A stretch of 64,000 nucleotides of DNA from Paenalicyclobacillus ferrooxydans (GCF_001399675.1 NZ_LJCO01000048.1:1-64000); one strand, 5' to 3'. Numbered from the stretch's first letter, positions 17,705 through 26,455 are shown. Notes: generated by a model not told the origin, from the letters alone. Numbers and translations are program-made.

Positions 17705-18727
17705 ATGCACATTGCTACCAAGACCCAAGTCGTATCCTCAAATGACGAACAAGCACAACTGTGGTTGACTCATCTGTGGCAATCCGAATGGGGTGGGGAC
17801 ATGATGGTGAGCCACGGACAGGTGTATCGACTCTCCGACCTTACACCCATCATTGCAAAGGAAAACGATACGCTTGTCGGTGCTGCAACATACCGCTTTG
17901 ACGATGCGGATGGTTGCGAGCTCATGAGCATTAACGCCATCAGTCAAGGGGCGGGCATAGGAACCCTGTTGTTGAAGGCCGTGGAAGAGGAAGCCGAGAA
18001 GCACGGCTGTCGGCGTGTCTGGCTAATCACCAGTAACGATAACCTGGATGCGCTCCGGTTCTACCAAAGACGGGGATATCGGATCGCGACAATCTATCCA
18101 GGTGCTGTTGATGAGGCAAGGCGCATGAAACCGATGATTCCACTGCTTGGCCATCATGGTATTGAGATACATGATGAGATTGAGCTTGTGAAGTTTTTCA
18201 AAGGCACGTCGCAAAGACCCCGGCTTGAAACCGAGCGTTTGATACTGCGCCCTTACTCGAAGGACGATCTCGATTTCTTCACTTCGCTCTGGGCTGACCG
18301 GGAGGTTGTCAGATACATTGGCAACGGTATAACGAAAACTCCGGATGAAGCAAAGTTGAGACTGGAACAGATCATCACAGGCTACGACACGGGCTATGGC
18401 CTGCTCGCAGCGTGGCACCGGGAGAAACACCTGCTGGTGGGTCACGCCGGCTTGGTAGAGCAACACGTGGATGGTGCGAATGAGATCGAACTCGGATACT
18501 GGCTGGCTCGTGATTTTTGGGGGTATGGACTTGCCACTGAGGCCGCGGCGGCACTGCGGGATCGCGCTTTCCATGTCCTCGGCCTTGAACGAATCATCTC
18601 CATCATTCAGGCTGACAACAAGGCGTCCATTGCGGTAGCAGAACGCGTGGGTATGGAACTGGAACGGCAGACCACATTCAAGAACCAGTCCGTGTGCATT
18701 TATTCCATGCATCACAGCAACTCATAG
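17705..18727 (+). CDS. Fused double acetyltransferase: GNAT + RimJ/RimL-type GNAT
   Basis: 340 residues with two distinct GNAT families. Residues 1-150 are a classical GNAT with QGAGIGTLLLKAVEEEA and ALRFYQRRGYRIA. Residues about 175-340 are of the RimJ/RimL type (RLETERLILRPYSKDDLDFF, ELGYWLARDFWGYGLATEA, SIAVAERVGMELE), the group that acetylates protein N-termini. ATG 17705 is preceded by GAGGAGGAG. It is divergent from the protease; its own terminator is at 18809. Confidence 0.9.
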   Translation: MHIATKTQVVSSNDEQAQLWLTHLWQSEWGGDMMVSHGQVYRLSDLTPIIAKENDTLVGAATYRFDDADGCELMSINAISQGAGIGTLLLKAVEEEAEKHGCRRVWLITSNDNLDALRFYQRRGYRIATIYPGAVDEARRMKPMIPLLGHHGIEIHDEIELVKFFKGTSQRPRLETERLILRPYSKDDLDFFTSLWADREVVRYIGNGITKTPDEAKLRLEQIITGYDTGYGLLAAWHREKHLLVGHAGLVEQHVDGANEIELGYWLARDFWGYGLATEAAAALRDRAFHVLGLERIISIIQADNKASIAVAERVGMELERQTTFKNQSVCIYSMHHSNS

Positions 18728-18808
18728 CGACCACACTTCAGCAATGCCATCAATTGGCCTGCTTTTATCTCTTGTCAGAACCATAAAAATTCAGTGCTGT
18801 TGGTTTTA

Positions 18809-18832
18809 GCTGTCACCAGACAGCCTTTTTTT
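18809..18832 (+). terminator. Rho-independent terminator
   Basis: GCTGTC-ACCA-GACAGC followed by a run of seven T, 80 bases after the double-GNAT stop codon. The remaining 290 bases up to 19121 hold no gene that I can see. Confidence 0.85.
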
Positions 18833-19120
18833 ATCGTAAACGTTCACTGTACTAAGTAGCAGGCATGGCGTTGCCTATGTTACTTGGATGACCCGGTCTA
18901 GTTCACGATGCTCTTTTGGACCCCCATGTGGAGACAGGAGCGTGGTGGTGATGACCGGAATAGCTACTCCACTTCACTAGTTCAAGAGGAATGACAAAAT
19001 ACTCCAAACGTGTCTCGGAAGACCTCAGAAAATAAAGCATTATGAAAGTGCAAGAGGGGGTTACCAACAGCTTGGCAACGCAATTTTCATTATTTTCGTC
19101 GGAAAGAGGAGGGCCTCTAA

Positions 19121-19738
19121 ATGAGCTACTTACAAGCAGTCGGCGCGGAACTTAAGAAGAGTTGGTGGAGTGCGGTCGTGGTCATCGTCTTTACAATCGG
19201 CAGATTATTCTTCGGGTGGGATTTCTTCAAGGCGGGCTTCGAAAAAGCTACTTCGGAACACTGGTTTACGGATGGAAAGTTCAATGCTGGCGGCTTAATC
19301 AGTAAAATGGTCAGTAACGTGCAACATTCTCACGGGTCTGACCCGTTACACCTGAACGGTTTGTTGGTCTGGTTCGCCAATCACTTGTTCATTCCAATGG
19401 GACACCTGACAGACATTCTCGTGATTGTTTTTGAAATGGCGATTGGGATCTTAACGTTCTTCGGTTTTGGGATACTCTGGACGATGCTTGCATCATTGTT
19501 CCTCAACCTGCAGTTTGCAACCGCTGGTTCTGCAAACAACTTCGGTTACCTCGTCACGGACATCGTATGGTTTAAATGGCCGAGTTACGCGGGTTTAATT
19601 GGCATTGACGGTTACATCCGTTACCGCCGCGGTCAGAATCTGTTGGGCCCTGCAGGACCGTCCACGCGCAAGTTCTCCGACCATGGCGATGCTGGCACAC
19701 CAGTTAATACACGGCGAGGAACCGGAGCCACGATGTAG
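19121..19738 (+). CDS. DoxX-like membrane protein
   Basis: 205 residues with about four hydrophobic helices (VVVIVFTIGRLFFGWDFFKAG; HLTDILVIVFEMAIGILTFF; LWTMLASLFLNLQFATA; and a weak one near SYAGLIGIDGYI) and a hydrophilic Gly/Thr tail. The GRLFFGWDFFKAGFEK element followed by a soluble loop matches DoxX/thiosulfate-quinone-oxidoreductase small-subunit-like proteins. Its substrate is unknown. ATG follows AAAGAGGAGG. Monocistronic. Confidence 0.75.
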   Translation: MSYLQAVGAELKKSWWSAVVVIVFTIGRLFFGWDFFKAGFEKATSEHWFTDGKFNAGGLISKMVSNVQHSHGSDPLHLNGLLVWFANHLFIPMGHLTDILVIVFEMAIGILTFFGFGILWTMLASLFLNLQFATAGSANNFGYLVTDIVWFKWPSYAGLIGIDGYIRYRRGQNLLGPAGPSTRKFSDHGDAGTPVNTRRGTGATM

Positions 19739-19767
19739 TCATAGCAATTGTTTCAAGACGTATGCAG

Positions 19768-19797
19768 AGAATGCCGACCCTACGCGGCCGGCATTCT
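19768..19797 (+). terminator. Terminator-like hairpin after the DoxX-like gene
   Basis: AGAATGCCG pairs with CGGCATTCT around a 12-base loop. The T tract is weak (CGCTTGTTGT). Confidence 0.6.
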
Positions 19798-19876
19798 CGC
19801 TTGTTGTCTGGTCTTGGATTCCAACATGTAAACCCTTTGTCGCGTCAAACCGGATTGTCTTCACACCTCCGAATGA

Positions 19877-20494
19877 TTATATTCCGCGAATCTGTCGACC
19901 CGTATAATACATCGCCAAGATGGACGGGTATGTCAGCCTACCCACAGATCCCCAATATTGAGACCCCCACTGACTCATAATATTCGTACCTAAAAACGGC
20001 CAGTTGACCTCGTTGGCAATACCTGCACGATAGTCGAGCTCTGTAATTTCGCCTGTGGAAGGTACATATACCGTTCTCCATGTGTCACGAATCGCTGTGT
20101 CCGTAGGATACGTTCCGCTTTGGTAGTTGTATTCTTGGAAGTTCGTTGTGTTATCCACATCAAAAGTCCATCCATCCATCGTAACGGGGTGTAACGTGTG
20201 GTACCATCCAAACATTTTGACCGCAACCGCTCCGGCTCGCAAAGTTTCGGCGTCCCAGGACGGCATCCATTCGTTTGGAAGAACATCTTCACAGTAGTTC
20301 TGAAATCCAACTGTTTGTACCCACAGAATTGGACCCCTGGGGTTGTTCAGAGGACGAATGGCTACTCGGATCATGGAAGGAACCGCTGTGTTATAGATGG
20401 TATTAACGGTTTGTGCGTGTGCCCTGCCAGGCAAAAATGCAAGGGACAGGACAGGCATGCTCATCAGCAACATTGCTCGCTTGCGATTTGCCAT
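19877..20494 (-). CDS. Secreted SpoIID/LytB-domain protein
   Basis: 205 residues. A signal peptide (MANRKRAMLLMSMPVLSLAF, cut near AHA-Q) precedes a SpoIID/LytB core: DVLPNEWMPSWDAETLRAGA continuing VAVKMFGWYH. This matches the family motif around the catalytic Glu of SpoIID, a lytic transglycosylase acting on denuded peptidoglycan during engulfment. It is shorter than SpoIID (about 340) and lacks its usual C-terminal half. ATG 20494 has GGGGAAAG upstream. It forms an operon with the secreted protein ending 19 bases upstream at 20514. Confidence 0.8.
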   Translation of the reverse strand: MANRKRAMLLMSMPVLSLAFLPGRAHAQTVNTIYNTAVPSMIRVAIRPLNNPRGPILWVQTVGFQNYCEDVLPNEWMPSWDAETLRAGAVAVKMFGWYHTLHPVTMDGWTFDVDNTTNFQEYNYQSGTYPTDTAIRDTWRTVYVPSTGEITELDYRAGIANEVNWPFLGTNIMSQWGSQYWGSVGRLTYPSILAMYYTGRQIRGI

Positions 20495-20513
20495 ATGTCT
20501 TTCCCCATCTCGA

Positions 20514-21056
20514 TTAATTTTGGTATGGGCTCCAAGGAGCGTAGTCCACTTCATTTGCCACTGAAGGTTGTCGCTTGAGATTTAACTTTTTCGCGTAATG
20601 ATTTATCATGCCAATCACGTCATGGCGATGGATGTTCCCCAGGGAAATTGTTGGTTCGTTGCGATGTTCAGAACTGATAGGATAGAGGATTATTGGTTGT
20701 ACTGAATGGGATGAAACTGGAACCTCAAAGACCGCTTGTTCATTGTAGCCGTTGGCAATGGCGATAGCGGTAACTGTACCGATACTGCGTGCCTCCGCAA
20801 ACCGCGGATCGACATGAAGCGGGAGAGCAATCGACCAGATTCCGGCTCCATTCGTGAGTCCGCTGCCGAGGACGTTACCTCGGTCATCAATAACAATGAC
20901 TCGTGCATCACGAATGTTCTGCAGGTTTGCAGCCGCTACACGAAATTCTATCTGCTCTGTATGGTGTTGTTGGGCATACACCGCCGTAGGTTGGAGCAGC
21001 AACCCAAGAGTAGCGGCACTTGTAACTGAACGCAACAATACACTCCTAAGATTCAA
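20514..21056 (-). CDS. Secreted hypothetical protein with Ig-like/carboxypeptidase-regulatory fold
   Basis: 180 residues. TTG 21056 with GGAGG eight bases upstream gives a clean signal peptide (NLRSVLLRSVTSAATLGLLL, then QPTAVYAQ). The mature part (IEFRVAAANLQNIRDARVIV, DDRGNVLGSGLTNGAGIW, TVTAIAIANGYNEQAVFEV) has the alternating strand and turn pattern of a carboxypeptidase-regulatory-like or surface-adhesion Ig fold. This is pattern reading, not a family match. Co-transcribed with the SpoIID-like gene, so it may help dock that enzyme on the wall. Confidence 0.6.
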   Translation of the reverse strand: MNLRSVLLRSVTSAATLGLLLQPTAVYAQQHHTEQIEFRVAAANLQNIRDARVIVIDDRGNVLGSGLTNGAGIWSIALPLHVDPRFAEARSIGTVTAIAIANGYNEQAVFEVPVSSHSVQPIILYPISSEHRNEPTISLGNIHRHDVIGMINHYAKKLNLKRQPSVANEVDYAPWSPYQN

Positions 21057-21245
21057 AGCAGCAACCTCCACATGTTCCTTTTGATGCATTAATCTACCCA
21101 GAATTTTGTTTTGCTTGCAGATTTGTGTTTGCGTTGTGGGCGCGGGTGTGCGAGGGACCTATCGACAAGGGGGTTATTCGCATTCTCAAACGGCGGCACG
21201 CAAAAGAGTTGTAAACGGTCTATTACGGAGTGGATGGACGAGCCT

Positions 21246-21269
21246 CGCGCTCCGGGGGTACAGAGCGCG
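21246..21269 (-). terminator. Inverted repeat after the methyltransferase gene
   Basis: CGCGCTC (21246-21252) and GAGCGCG (21263-21269) form a 7-bp GC-rich stem just beyond the stop of the minus-strand methyltransferase. There is no good T tract. Confidence 0.4.
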
Positions 21270-21278
21270 TGAATCAAC

Positions 21279-21995
21279 TTAGGGAGCCAACCGGTAGATA
21301 GAAAACCGTTCATATGGGTCATGCACGGATAAACCTTTTAAGGCCACTTCGGTCTTGAGCTCAAATGGGGTCTCATTGTCCAAGAAAAAAACGTAGTCCT
21401 CTGACGGGTAATATAAGAGAAGCTCAAGTTCTCGGGGCGCTTTTTCGAAGGACTTCAACACGTTTCGAATGACTTTCATGAAAATCTGGACAGAGAAGGG
21501 ATTGAAGAAATAAAAGCGGTCATCGAGTGATCTGACTCGGTAATCTTCCGCTAAGCAGTGATAAAACTGAATTTGGCCGTTGAGAACTCGATTTTTTTTT
21601 GAATAACTGCTCAGATTGTCCTGCGCACACTGATAAAACGTGTCGTTCATTTCAACCCCCGTAACGAAGGCATGAAACATGTGATGAGTGAAGAAATTCA
21701 GCCGTCCTTTTCCACACCCAAAATCCACCATGTGGTTCCTGTCCGTCATTTCATACACCTCAAAAAGTTGTTCCAGTGCAATGTAGGGCGTAGGTTCATA
21801 ACGGTGGTAATGGAGTTCGCTTGGGAATTCCTGTTTTCCACCCGTCTTAATGTGCAGCAGTTTGTCATAGTACTGTTCCTTTATCACAACGCGATTCTCC
21901 CTGTCATTTGAGGTCTCGCCTTGTGGAAACCCCATCCTTGAATAACCATAAAGATACCGATTTAACCATTCTATCACGAGACGCACCATGCACAC
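21279..21995 (-). CDS. SAM-dependent methyltransferase, class I
   Basis: 238 residues. HMVDFGCGKGRLNFF is the SAM-binding motif I and TGVEMNDTFYQCAQDN is motif II with the acidic ribose-binding residue. FYHCLAEDYRV and FYFFNPFSVQIFMKVI follow where motif IV is expected; the NPF there is reminiscent of an NPP-like catalytic loop. Substrate unknown; similar proteins in Bacillus are annotated only as methyltransferases. The start (ATG 21995 or the ATG two codons later) has a poor ribosome binding site. Confidence 0.8.
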   Translation of the reverse strand: MCMVRLVIEWLNRYLYGYSRMGFPQGETSNDRENRVVIKEQYYDKLLHIKTGGKQEFPSELHYHRYEPTPYIALEQLFEVYEMTDRNHMVDFGCGKGRLNFFTHHMFHAFVTGVEMNDTFYQCAQDNLSSYSKKNRVLNGQIQFYHCLAEDYRVRSLDDRFYFFNPFSVQIFMKVIRNVLKSFEKAPRELELLLYYPSEDYVFFLDNETPFELKTEVALKGLSVHDPYERFSIYRLAP

Positions 21996-22013
21996 GAATC
22001 AAAAGGAAATCAG

Positions 22014-22041
22014 TTGATTGATTGGAAATAATGTGTATGAT
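22014..22041 (+). promoter_or_regulatory. Probable sigma-A promoter of the c-di-GMP riboswitch transcript
   Basis: TTGATT (22014-22019), 16-bp spacer, TATGAT (22036-22041). The predicted start falls about ten bases before the riboswitch's first stem. Confidence 0.6.
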
Positions 22042-22058
22042 TAGACTGAAAAACTATA

Positions 22059-22132
22059 AACGAGAAGGGCAAACCTGTCGAAAGGCAGAGAAGCAAACCG
22101 CAGGTCTACGACAAGCTATATGACGGCTCGTT
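22059..22132 (+). promoter_or_regulatory. Cyclic di-GMP-I (GEMM) riboswitch
   Basis: GEMM consensus elements occur in order: AAGGGCAAACC, a GAAA-tetraloop stem (CTGTC-GAAA-GGCAG), GAAGCAAACC, GGTCTACG, and a closing ACGGCTCGTTGCCG. Closing stem P1 is AACGAG (22059-22064) with CTCGTT (22127-22132). The RNA senses c-di-GMP and normally controls cyclases, phosphodiesterases or motility genes. Here it leads into a GGDEF gene that is now broken. A small hairpin at about 22148-22164 (AGCGC/GCGCT) may be part of the switch. Confidence 0.85.
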
Positions 22133-22214
22133 GCCGCTGATATTCTAGCGCGAGCAGAGCGCTCTTCTCTACGTGCAAGGAGTTGGGCGGCTAGTGATAA
22201 GGGAGCCCCGCGGA

Positions 22215-23089
22215 GTGATTGGCCACAAGTCTAACCTTGGAACTGTATATTTCCTGGGGGTAACCGTCGTGTGGCTCGCAGTGCTGGTTTCAACGGTAAC
22301 TCCCCTGCATCACCAATGGCCAATGGTGATTCTGATAGCACTATTCGTCACGATTCTCGAGATCTCGCCTGCAAACGTGCACGTTGCTTCGATAACTGTT
22401 ACAACAACTGTTACAACGAGCGTCGTTCTCGCATCTACCACGAATTTCGGACTATTTCCCGCGGAACTCAGTCTGCTACTTTCTCTTCCATTCCTCTTGA
22501 TTTATTTTCGGCGCGGTGCAGCTCAGTGAATTACTCCAGAAGCATTGGTTTCATATTCTAGGATCTTACGTTGTAGAAATGGTTTTAGGGGTTTTGGCAG
22601 AAAGGCATTTCAGAGCAGGCTGTCCCGATATATGAAAAGAAAACGTCCGATATCCTGGTTATGATCGACGTTGATCACTTTAAACAGGTGAACGATTCCT
22701 TTGGCCATGCTTGGGGAGATAGGGTTTTGCAGGAGACGGCACAAGTCCTCCAGGACATTGTCGGTCAGTTTGGCATCATTGGACGTTATGGCGGGGAGGA
22801 ATTTTGTTTGTTATTACCTGTCGACGAAGCATCTGCAATTGCCTCAAAGTTGCGCCAAGAGGTTGCACATCACACGTTTAGGACAGCAACCGACTTGCGA
22901 CTCACGGTATCGATTGGCATTGCCACGTACCCCAAACACGCGACCCAGTGGACCACACTGCTGGAATGTGCCGATAAGGCGTTATACGACGCAAAACGAC
23001 AGCGCAACATGGTCAAACTTTTCGCACCGAATGACGTGATTCAGGACACGAAACCATTGGGACAAAATCCAGTCCAGGCAGACGTATGA
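22215..23089 (+). pseudogene. Decayed membrane-anchored diguanylate cyclase (GGDEF)
   Basis: Three frames together make one former protein. GTG 22215 (GGGAG upstream) starts an integral-membrane sensor (TVYFLGVTVVWLAVLV and so on) that stops at 22529. The sensor continues in the next frame (QLSELLQKHWFHILGSYVVE, then VLGVLAERHF) to a stop near 22635. The GGDEF domain then resumes in another frame from about 22612, with VMIDVDHFKQVNDSFGHAWG, the active-site RYGGEEF and VSIGIA. The segment normally between (rest of the sensor and the LTGLPNRR start of GGDEF) is missing, so a deletion plus a frameshift. The GGDEF half still has all signature residues but no start context. Confidence 0.8.
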
Positions 23090-23985
23090 TTCGCGGGTTT
23101 TTATTTCTAATCTCAGCCACGTTGCTCTGGAGTGGAAATTACATTGCAGGGCGTGTATTGGCACCTGCAATGCCTGCCCTCATGTTAAATGGTGTTCGGT
23201 GGACACTCTCTGCCATTGAACTTGCTGTCATTTTGGCCATATCAGGGAAGAGGCTCCCCGTCATACAAAAATGGCGTGAATTTACGCTCCTCGGATTTGT
23301 GGGCATGTTCATATTTTCCGGTTTGACATACCTTGGACTGCATTCCATTCCCGCTGCACAAGCGGGTATGATATCAGGCTTGATTCCGGTTGCCATCTTG
23401 ATCTTTGGGGTTATCATCATCAAGGACAAGGGCTCTGCGATGGCGTGGTTTGGTACTGCGTTGTCACTCGTCGGTGTCGTAATCCTTCTCGGGCCGGGGC
23501 ACAGCCGCTCGAAGAGTCCACTGTCGATCGGGGACATCGAAATGGTCATCGCAGCCGCTGCATGGGGACTTTACACGGTCCTCGGGAAACGATATGGACG
23601 AAATCTGGACCCGCTGACCTTAACTGCTGGTGCAGCTGTATATGGTGCTATTCCGAGCGATATCGCGGGACTTGTCACGTTCTCCCCGGGTTCCCTTCAC
23701 ATGACAGGGCAGGCTTGGTTAGCCTTGCTGTATGTTAGCACCGCAGCGTCCGTGATCGCTTACTTCGCATGGACATTTGGCGTTGAGAAGGTCGGTACCA
23801 CGAGATCGGCCCCGTGGATGAATCTGCTTCCCGTATGGACCACACTGCTTGGTATTACACTGCTCGGCGAGCGAGTAAACATAACGCAGCTTGTCGGCGG
23901 AGCCGTTGTTCTGTTGGGTGCTGTCCTAGCGGGCAGACGAAAACGTACAGCAACGTCCAGGATCGGGGACCGCGAGAGCGCGTAG
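23086..23985 (+). CDS. EamA/DMT-family transporter
   Basis: 299 residues with ten hydrophobic helices in two EamA repeats (FLFLISATLLWSGNYIAGRV near the start; IEMVIAAAAWGLYTVLGKRY at about 150). These proteins export metabolites or drugs by proton exchange; the cargo here is unknown. Its ATG overlaps the stop codon of the GGDEF remnant (ATGA at 23086-23089), so it was translationally coupled to the cyclase and may still be under the c-di-GMP riboswitch. Confidence 0.9.
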   Translation: MIRGFLFLISATLLWSGNYIAGRVLAPAMPALMLNGVRWTLSAIELAVILAISGKRLPVIQKWREFTLLGFVGMFIFSGLTYLGLHSIPAAQAGMISGLIPVAILIFGVIIIKDKGSAMAWFGTALSLVGVVILLGPGHSRSKSPLSIGDIEMVIAAAAWGLYTVLGKRYGRNLDPLTLTAGAAVYGAIPSDIAGLVTFSPGSLHMTGQAWLALLYVSTAASVIAYFAWTFGVEKVGTTRSAPWMNLLPVWTTLLGITLLGERVNITQLVGGAVVLLGAVLAGRRKRTATSRIGDRESA

Positions 23986-23990
23986 GCCTC

Positions 23991-24767
23991 TCAGCGTTTA
24001 CGCCGAAGGTACATCTGCTTTGCCATTCGAGACAGGACATGTCGGGGCAGAAACCGGTGTGCTTGGGCAACAAACTGATTCGTGAATCCTGGGATCACGA
24101 TCCGCTTGCGCTTCAACATGGCATCGTAGGTGATGTCAGCTACCTGTCGAGCCGTCATCAGCTGCGTCCTGTCTTTTGAACTGCGTTCGGAGCCGGCTCG
24201 CTTGTGAAAATTCGATTCAGTGCTGCCTGGGCACACAGCCATCACGTGAACTGCTGTTCCTTCAAGTTCAGAGGCAATGGCCTCAGTGAGCGAGAGCACA
24301 TACGATTTTGTAGCACCATACACGTTCATCAGTGGAACAGGCTGAAACGCCGCCGTTGACGAAACGTTGATGATGGTTCCGAAGTTTCGCCGGACCATGA
24401 GCTGCAGATAGAGCTTTGTGAGGATGGTCACAGCAGAGACATTCACCGTGATCATGTCTAACTCAGTCTGCAAGTCTGTATTGTAAAAGTACCCGTACTG
24501 TCCAAACCCTGCGTTATTCACAACAACATCGATCTGCTCGCTGATTGTCTCGTCATATAACGAGTACACTTGCTCAAGGTGGGCCAAGTCTTTGACCACG
24601 ACTTTGACAGCCACGTTGTGTTTCTCTTGAAGTCTGCTGGCCAACCTATGCAGCGGCAGCGGGTTTCTGCCCGTAATCACGAGGTCATATCCGTTTTCTG
24701 CAAATACCTGCGCGTAAGCATCTCCGATCCCTGATGACGCACCTGTAATCAATGCTGTGAGACCCAT
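23991..24767 (-). CDS. Short-chain dehydrogenase/reductase
   Basis: 258 residues of classical SDR. TGASSGIG is the cofactor loop at residues 8-15, VVNNAGFGQYG the NNAG motif, then the catalytic Ser in NVSSTAAF and Tyr/Lys in YGATKSY. Arg in TGRNP after strand 2 suggests NADP(H). The C-terminal KRKRIVIPGFTNQFVAQAHR is typical of the DltE/YqjQ-type SDRs of Bacilli. ATG 24767 follows GGAAGGAAG; a longer frame to 24860 lacks a ribosome binding site. Convergent with the transporter, only five bases apart. Confidence 0.92.
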   Translation of the reverse strand: MGLTALITGASSGIGDAYAQVFAENGYDLVITGRNPLPLHRLASRLQEKHNVAVKVVVKDLAHLEQVYSLYDETISEQIDVVVNNAGFGQYGYFYNTDLQTELDMITVNVSAVTILTKLYLQLMVRRNFGTIINVSSTAAFQPVPLMNVYGATKSYVLSLTEAIASELEGTAVHVMAVCPGSTESNFHKRAGSERSSKDRTQLMTARQVADITYDAMLKRKRIVIPGFTNQFVAQAHRFLPRHVLSRMAKQMYLRRKR

Positions 24768-24921
24768 ATTTCTTCCTTCCGCTTTGCTGACGTTACATGT
24801 AAGTTTAAGTCGAAGACCTGTATGAAACAACTCCAAGCCGAATTTCCGTGCCACGAACAAAGGGCCCTCACAATGTTTGAGATGTATGTGTGTGAGGTCC
24901 GAAGCAGATTAAGAGAACGGG

Positions 24922-24950
24922 TTGTGTTACAACGAAAAATTTGTTATTCT
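24922..24950 (+). promoter_or_regulatory. Promoter of the ZTP riboswitch-purT transcript
   Basis: TTGTGT (24922-24927), 17-bp spacer, TATTCT (24945-24950). Its position puts the transcript start about 15 bases before the riboswitch. Confidence 0.55.
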
Positions 24951-24973
24951 GCACTCCATACAACATCAAACTT

Positions 24974-25045
24974 CGATTGCATGACTGGCGGATAGTGGGT
25001 GACCACAAGGGAGTGCAATCGCTATGTCAGCCGACCGCCTGGGCA
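24974..25045 (+). promoter_or_regulatory. ZTP (pfl) riboswitch
   Basis: P1 forms from CGATTGCA (24974-24981) and TGCAATCG (25014-25021). The signature ATGACTGGCGG, GGGTGACCACAAGGGAG and, after a linker, CCGCCTGGGCA are all present; these are the conserved parts of the pfl motif. The RNA binds ZTP/ZMP, the alarm signal for shortage of 10-formyl-tetrahydrofolate. Placement before purT, which makes formyl-GAR from formate without that folate, is metabolically sensible. Confidence 0.95.
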
Positions 25046-25074
25046 TTCTATACAAGAATCCCAGGCGGTCTTTT
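25035..25074 (+). terminator. Ligand-controlled terminator of the ZTP riboswitch
   Basis: CCGCCTGGG (25035-25043), part of the aptamer's second half, can pair instead with CCCAGGCGG (25060-25068), followed by TCTTTT. Ligand binding would hold the first strand in the aptamer and allow read-through into purT. Confidence 0.92.
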
Positions 25075-25112
25075 GTGTTGCCGATGATCATCTGAAGAGG
25101 AGTGTTTATGTC

Positions 25113-26285
25113 ATGTACGGTGCGCCGCTAGGAAAACATGCGAAGAAGATTCTGTTATTGGGTTCGGGTGAGTTGGGAAAAGAGGTGACGATTGAAGCAC
25201 AGAGACTCGGCATCGAGGTCATCGCTGTAGACCGTTACGACAATGCCCCGGCCATGCAGGTAGCACATCGGTCGCACGTGATTGACATGTTGTCATCCGA
25301 ACAACTTCGAACTGTGATTGAACAAGAAAAACCGGATTTGATTGTACCCGAAATTGAAGCCATTGCTACACCGACACTTGTTGAGCTTGAGCAAGACGGG
25401 TATCACGTGGTTCCGACTGCTACAGCGGCAAGATTGACCATGGATCGGGAAGGAATTCGACGACTTGCGTCAGAGGGCCTGAAACTCCCCACTGCAAAAT
25501 ATGAATTCGCGAACAATCTCGACGAGCTGTATGAGGCTGTCAGCAAAATTGGTACCCCTTGTGTGATTAAACCACTGATGAGTTCATCCGGAAAGGGTCA
25601 AAGTATCTGCCGCTCAGTGCAAGACGTCGAAGCGTCGTGGAACGATGCGATGACCAGTGGACGCGTAAAGAATGCCCGCGTGATTGTGGAGGAGTTCATT
25701 CAGTTTGATTCGGAGATCACACTCCTGACCGTACGGTCTGTGTCCGGAACGACGTTTTGTGAGCCCATCGGGCATGTACAAAAAGATGGAGATTACATTG
25801 AATCGTGGCAACCCCACGTATTGACGGACGAACAGCGCCTTCAAGCGCAACAAATTGCGAAGATACTGACGGATGCTCTTGGAGGATATGGTGTTTTTGG
25901 CGTGGAGCTGTTTGTCACACCGAATCAAGTATACTTCAGTGAGGTGTCTCCACGTCCTCATGATACAGGTTTGGTCACTCTGGTGACGCAGGATTTATCG
26001 GAGTTTGCACTTCATGTGCGGGCAATTCTAGGCCTGCCCATCCCTGACATCACCGTGTTGACACCTGGTGCAAGCTGCGCGCTAAAGTCACCCATCGAGT
26101 CAGCAGAATATCAGATTTCGGGGATTGATGAGGCATTGACGATGCCTCGAACACAAGTACGGCTGTTTGGAAAGCCGAACGCCACCGTTGGGCGAAGACT
26201 TGGCGTTGTGCTGTCGGCCGCAGACGAGGTCTCTACAGCACGTACCCATGCGACAGAGGCAGCGGGTAAGATTAAGTTCTCCTGA
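25113..26285 (+). CDS. purT: Formate-dependent phosphoribosylglycinamide formyltransferase (GAR transformylase 2)
   Basis: 390 residues, matching E. coli PurT (392) in length. An ATP-grasp enzyme that converts GAR, formate and ATP to formyl-GAR in purine synthesis. The N-terminal KILLLGSGELGKEVTIEAQR is the PurK/PurT Rossmann-like signature. ATP-grasp elements include PCVIKPLMSSSGKGQS and VIVEEFIQFDSEITLLTVR, then VYFSEVSPRPHDTGLVTL near the metal site. ATG 25113 is used (GAGGAG about ten bases upstream); the frame extends upstream through the riboswitch but that part is not translated. A terminator follows at 26315. Confidence 0.96.
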   Translation: MYGAPLGKHAKKILLLGSGELGKEVTIEAQRLGIEVIAVDRYDNAPAMQVAHRSHVIDMLSSEQLRTVIEQEKPDLIVPEIEAIATPTLVELEQDGYHVVPTATAARLTMDREGIRRLASEGLKLPTAKYEFANNLDELYEAVSKIGTPCVIKPLMSSSGKGQSICRSVQDVEASWNDAMTSGRVKNARVIVEEFIQFDSEITLLTVRSVSGTTFCEPIGHVQKDGDYIESWQPHVLTDEQRLQAQQIAKILTDALGGYGVFGVELFVTPNQVYFSEVSPRPHDTGLVTLVTQDLSEFALHVRAILGLPIPDITVLTPGASCALKSPIESAEYQISGIDEALTMPRTQVRLFGKPNATVGRRLGVVLSAADEVSTARTHATEAAGKIKFS

Positions 26286-26314
26286 GCGAACCATAGATTT
26301 AGGGAAGAGCATGC

Positions 26315-26340
26315 GAACCTCCCGACTCGGGAGGTTCCTT
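26315..26340 (+). terminator. purT terminator
   Basis: GAACCTCCC (26315-26323), loop GACTC, GGGAGGTTC (26329-26337), then CTTATAAG. A strong 9-bp stem with a short T tract. Confidence 0.7.
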
Positions 26341-26455
26341 ATAAGACACCAGCTAAAAGGAATACATGTCACCCATAATGAAAAACGTTTGCCTCACATG
26401 TTTCGTATGAATATTCATGGTAAATTAAATAGGATGACAGTTCAGGAGGCTTGCG

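Noticed and set aside
22173-22561. Treating the membrane half before the GGDEF domain as an independent small protein
   Set aside because: The continuation in the next frame and the GGDEF domain show that it is one broken gene.
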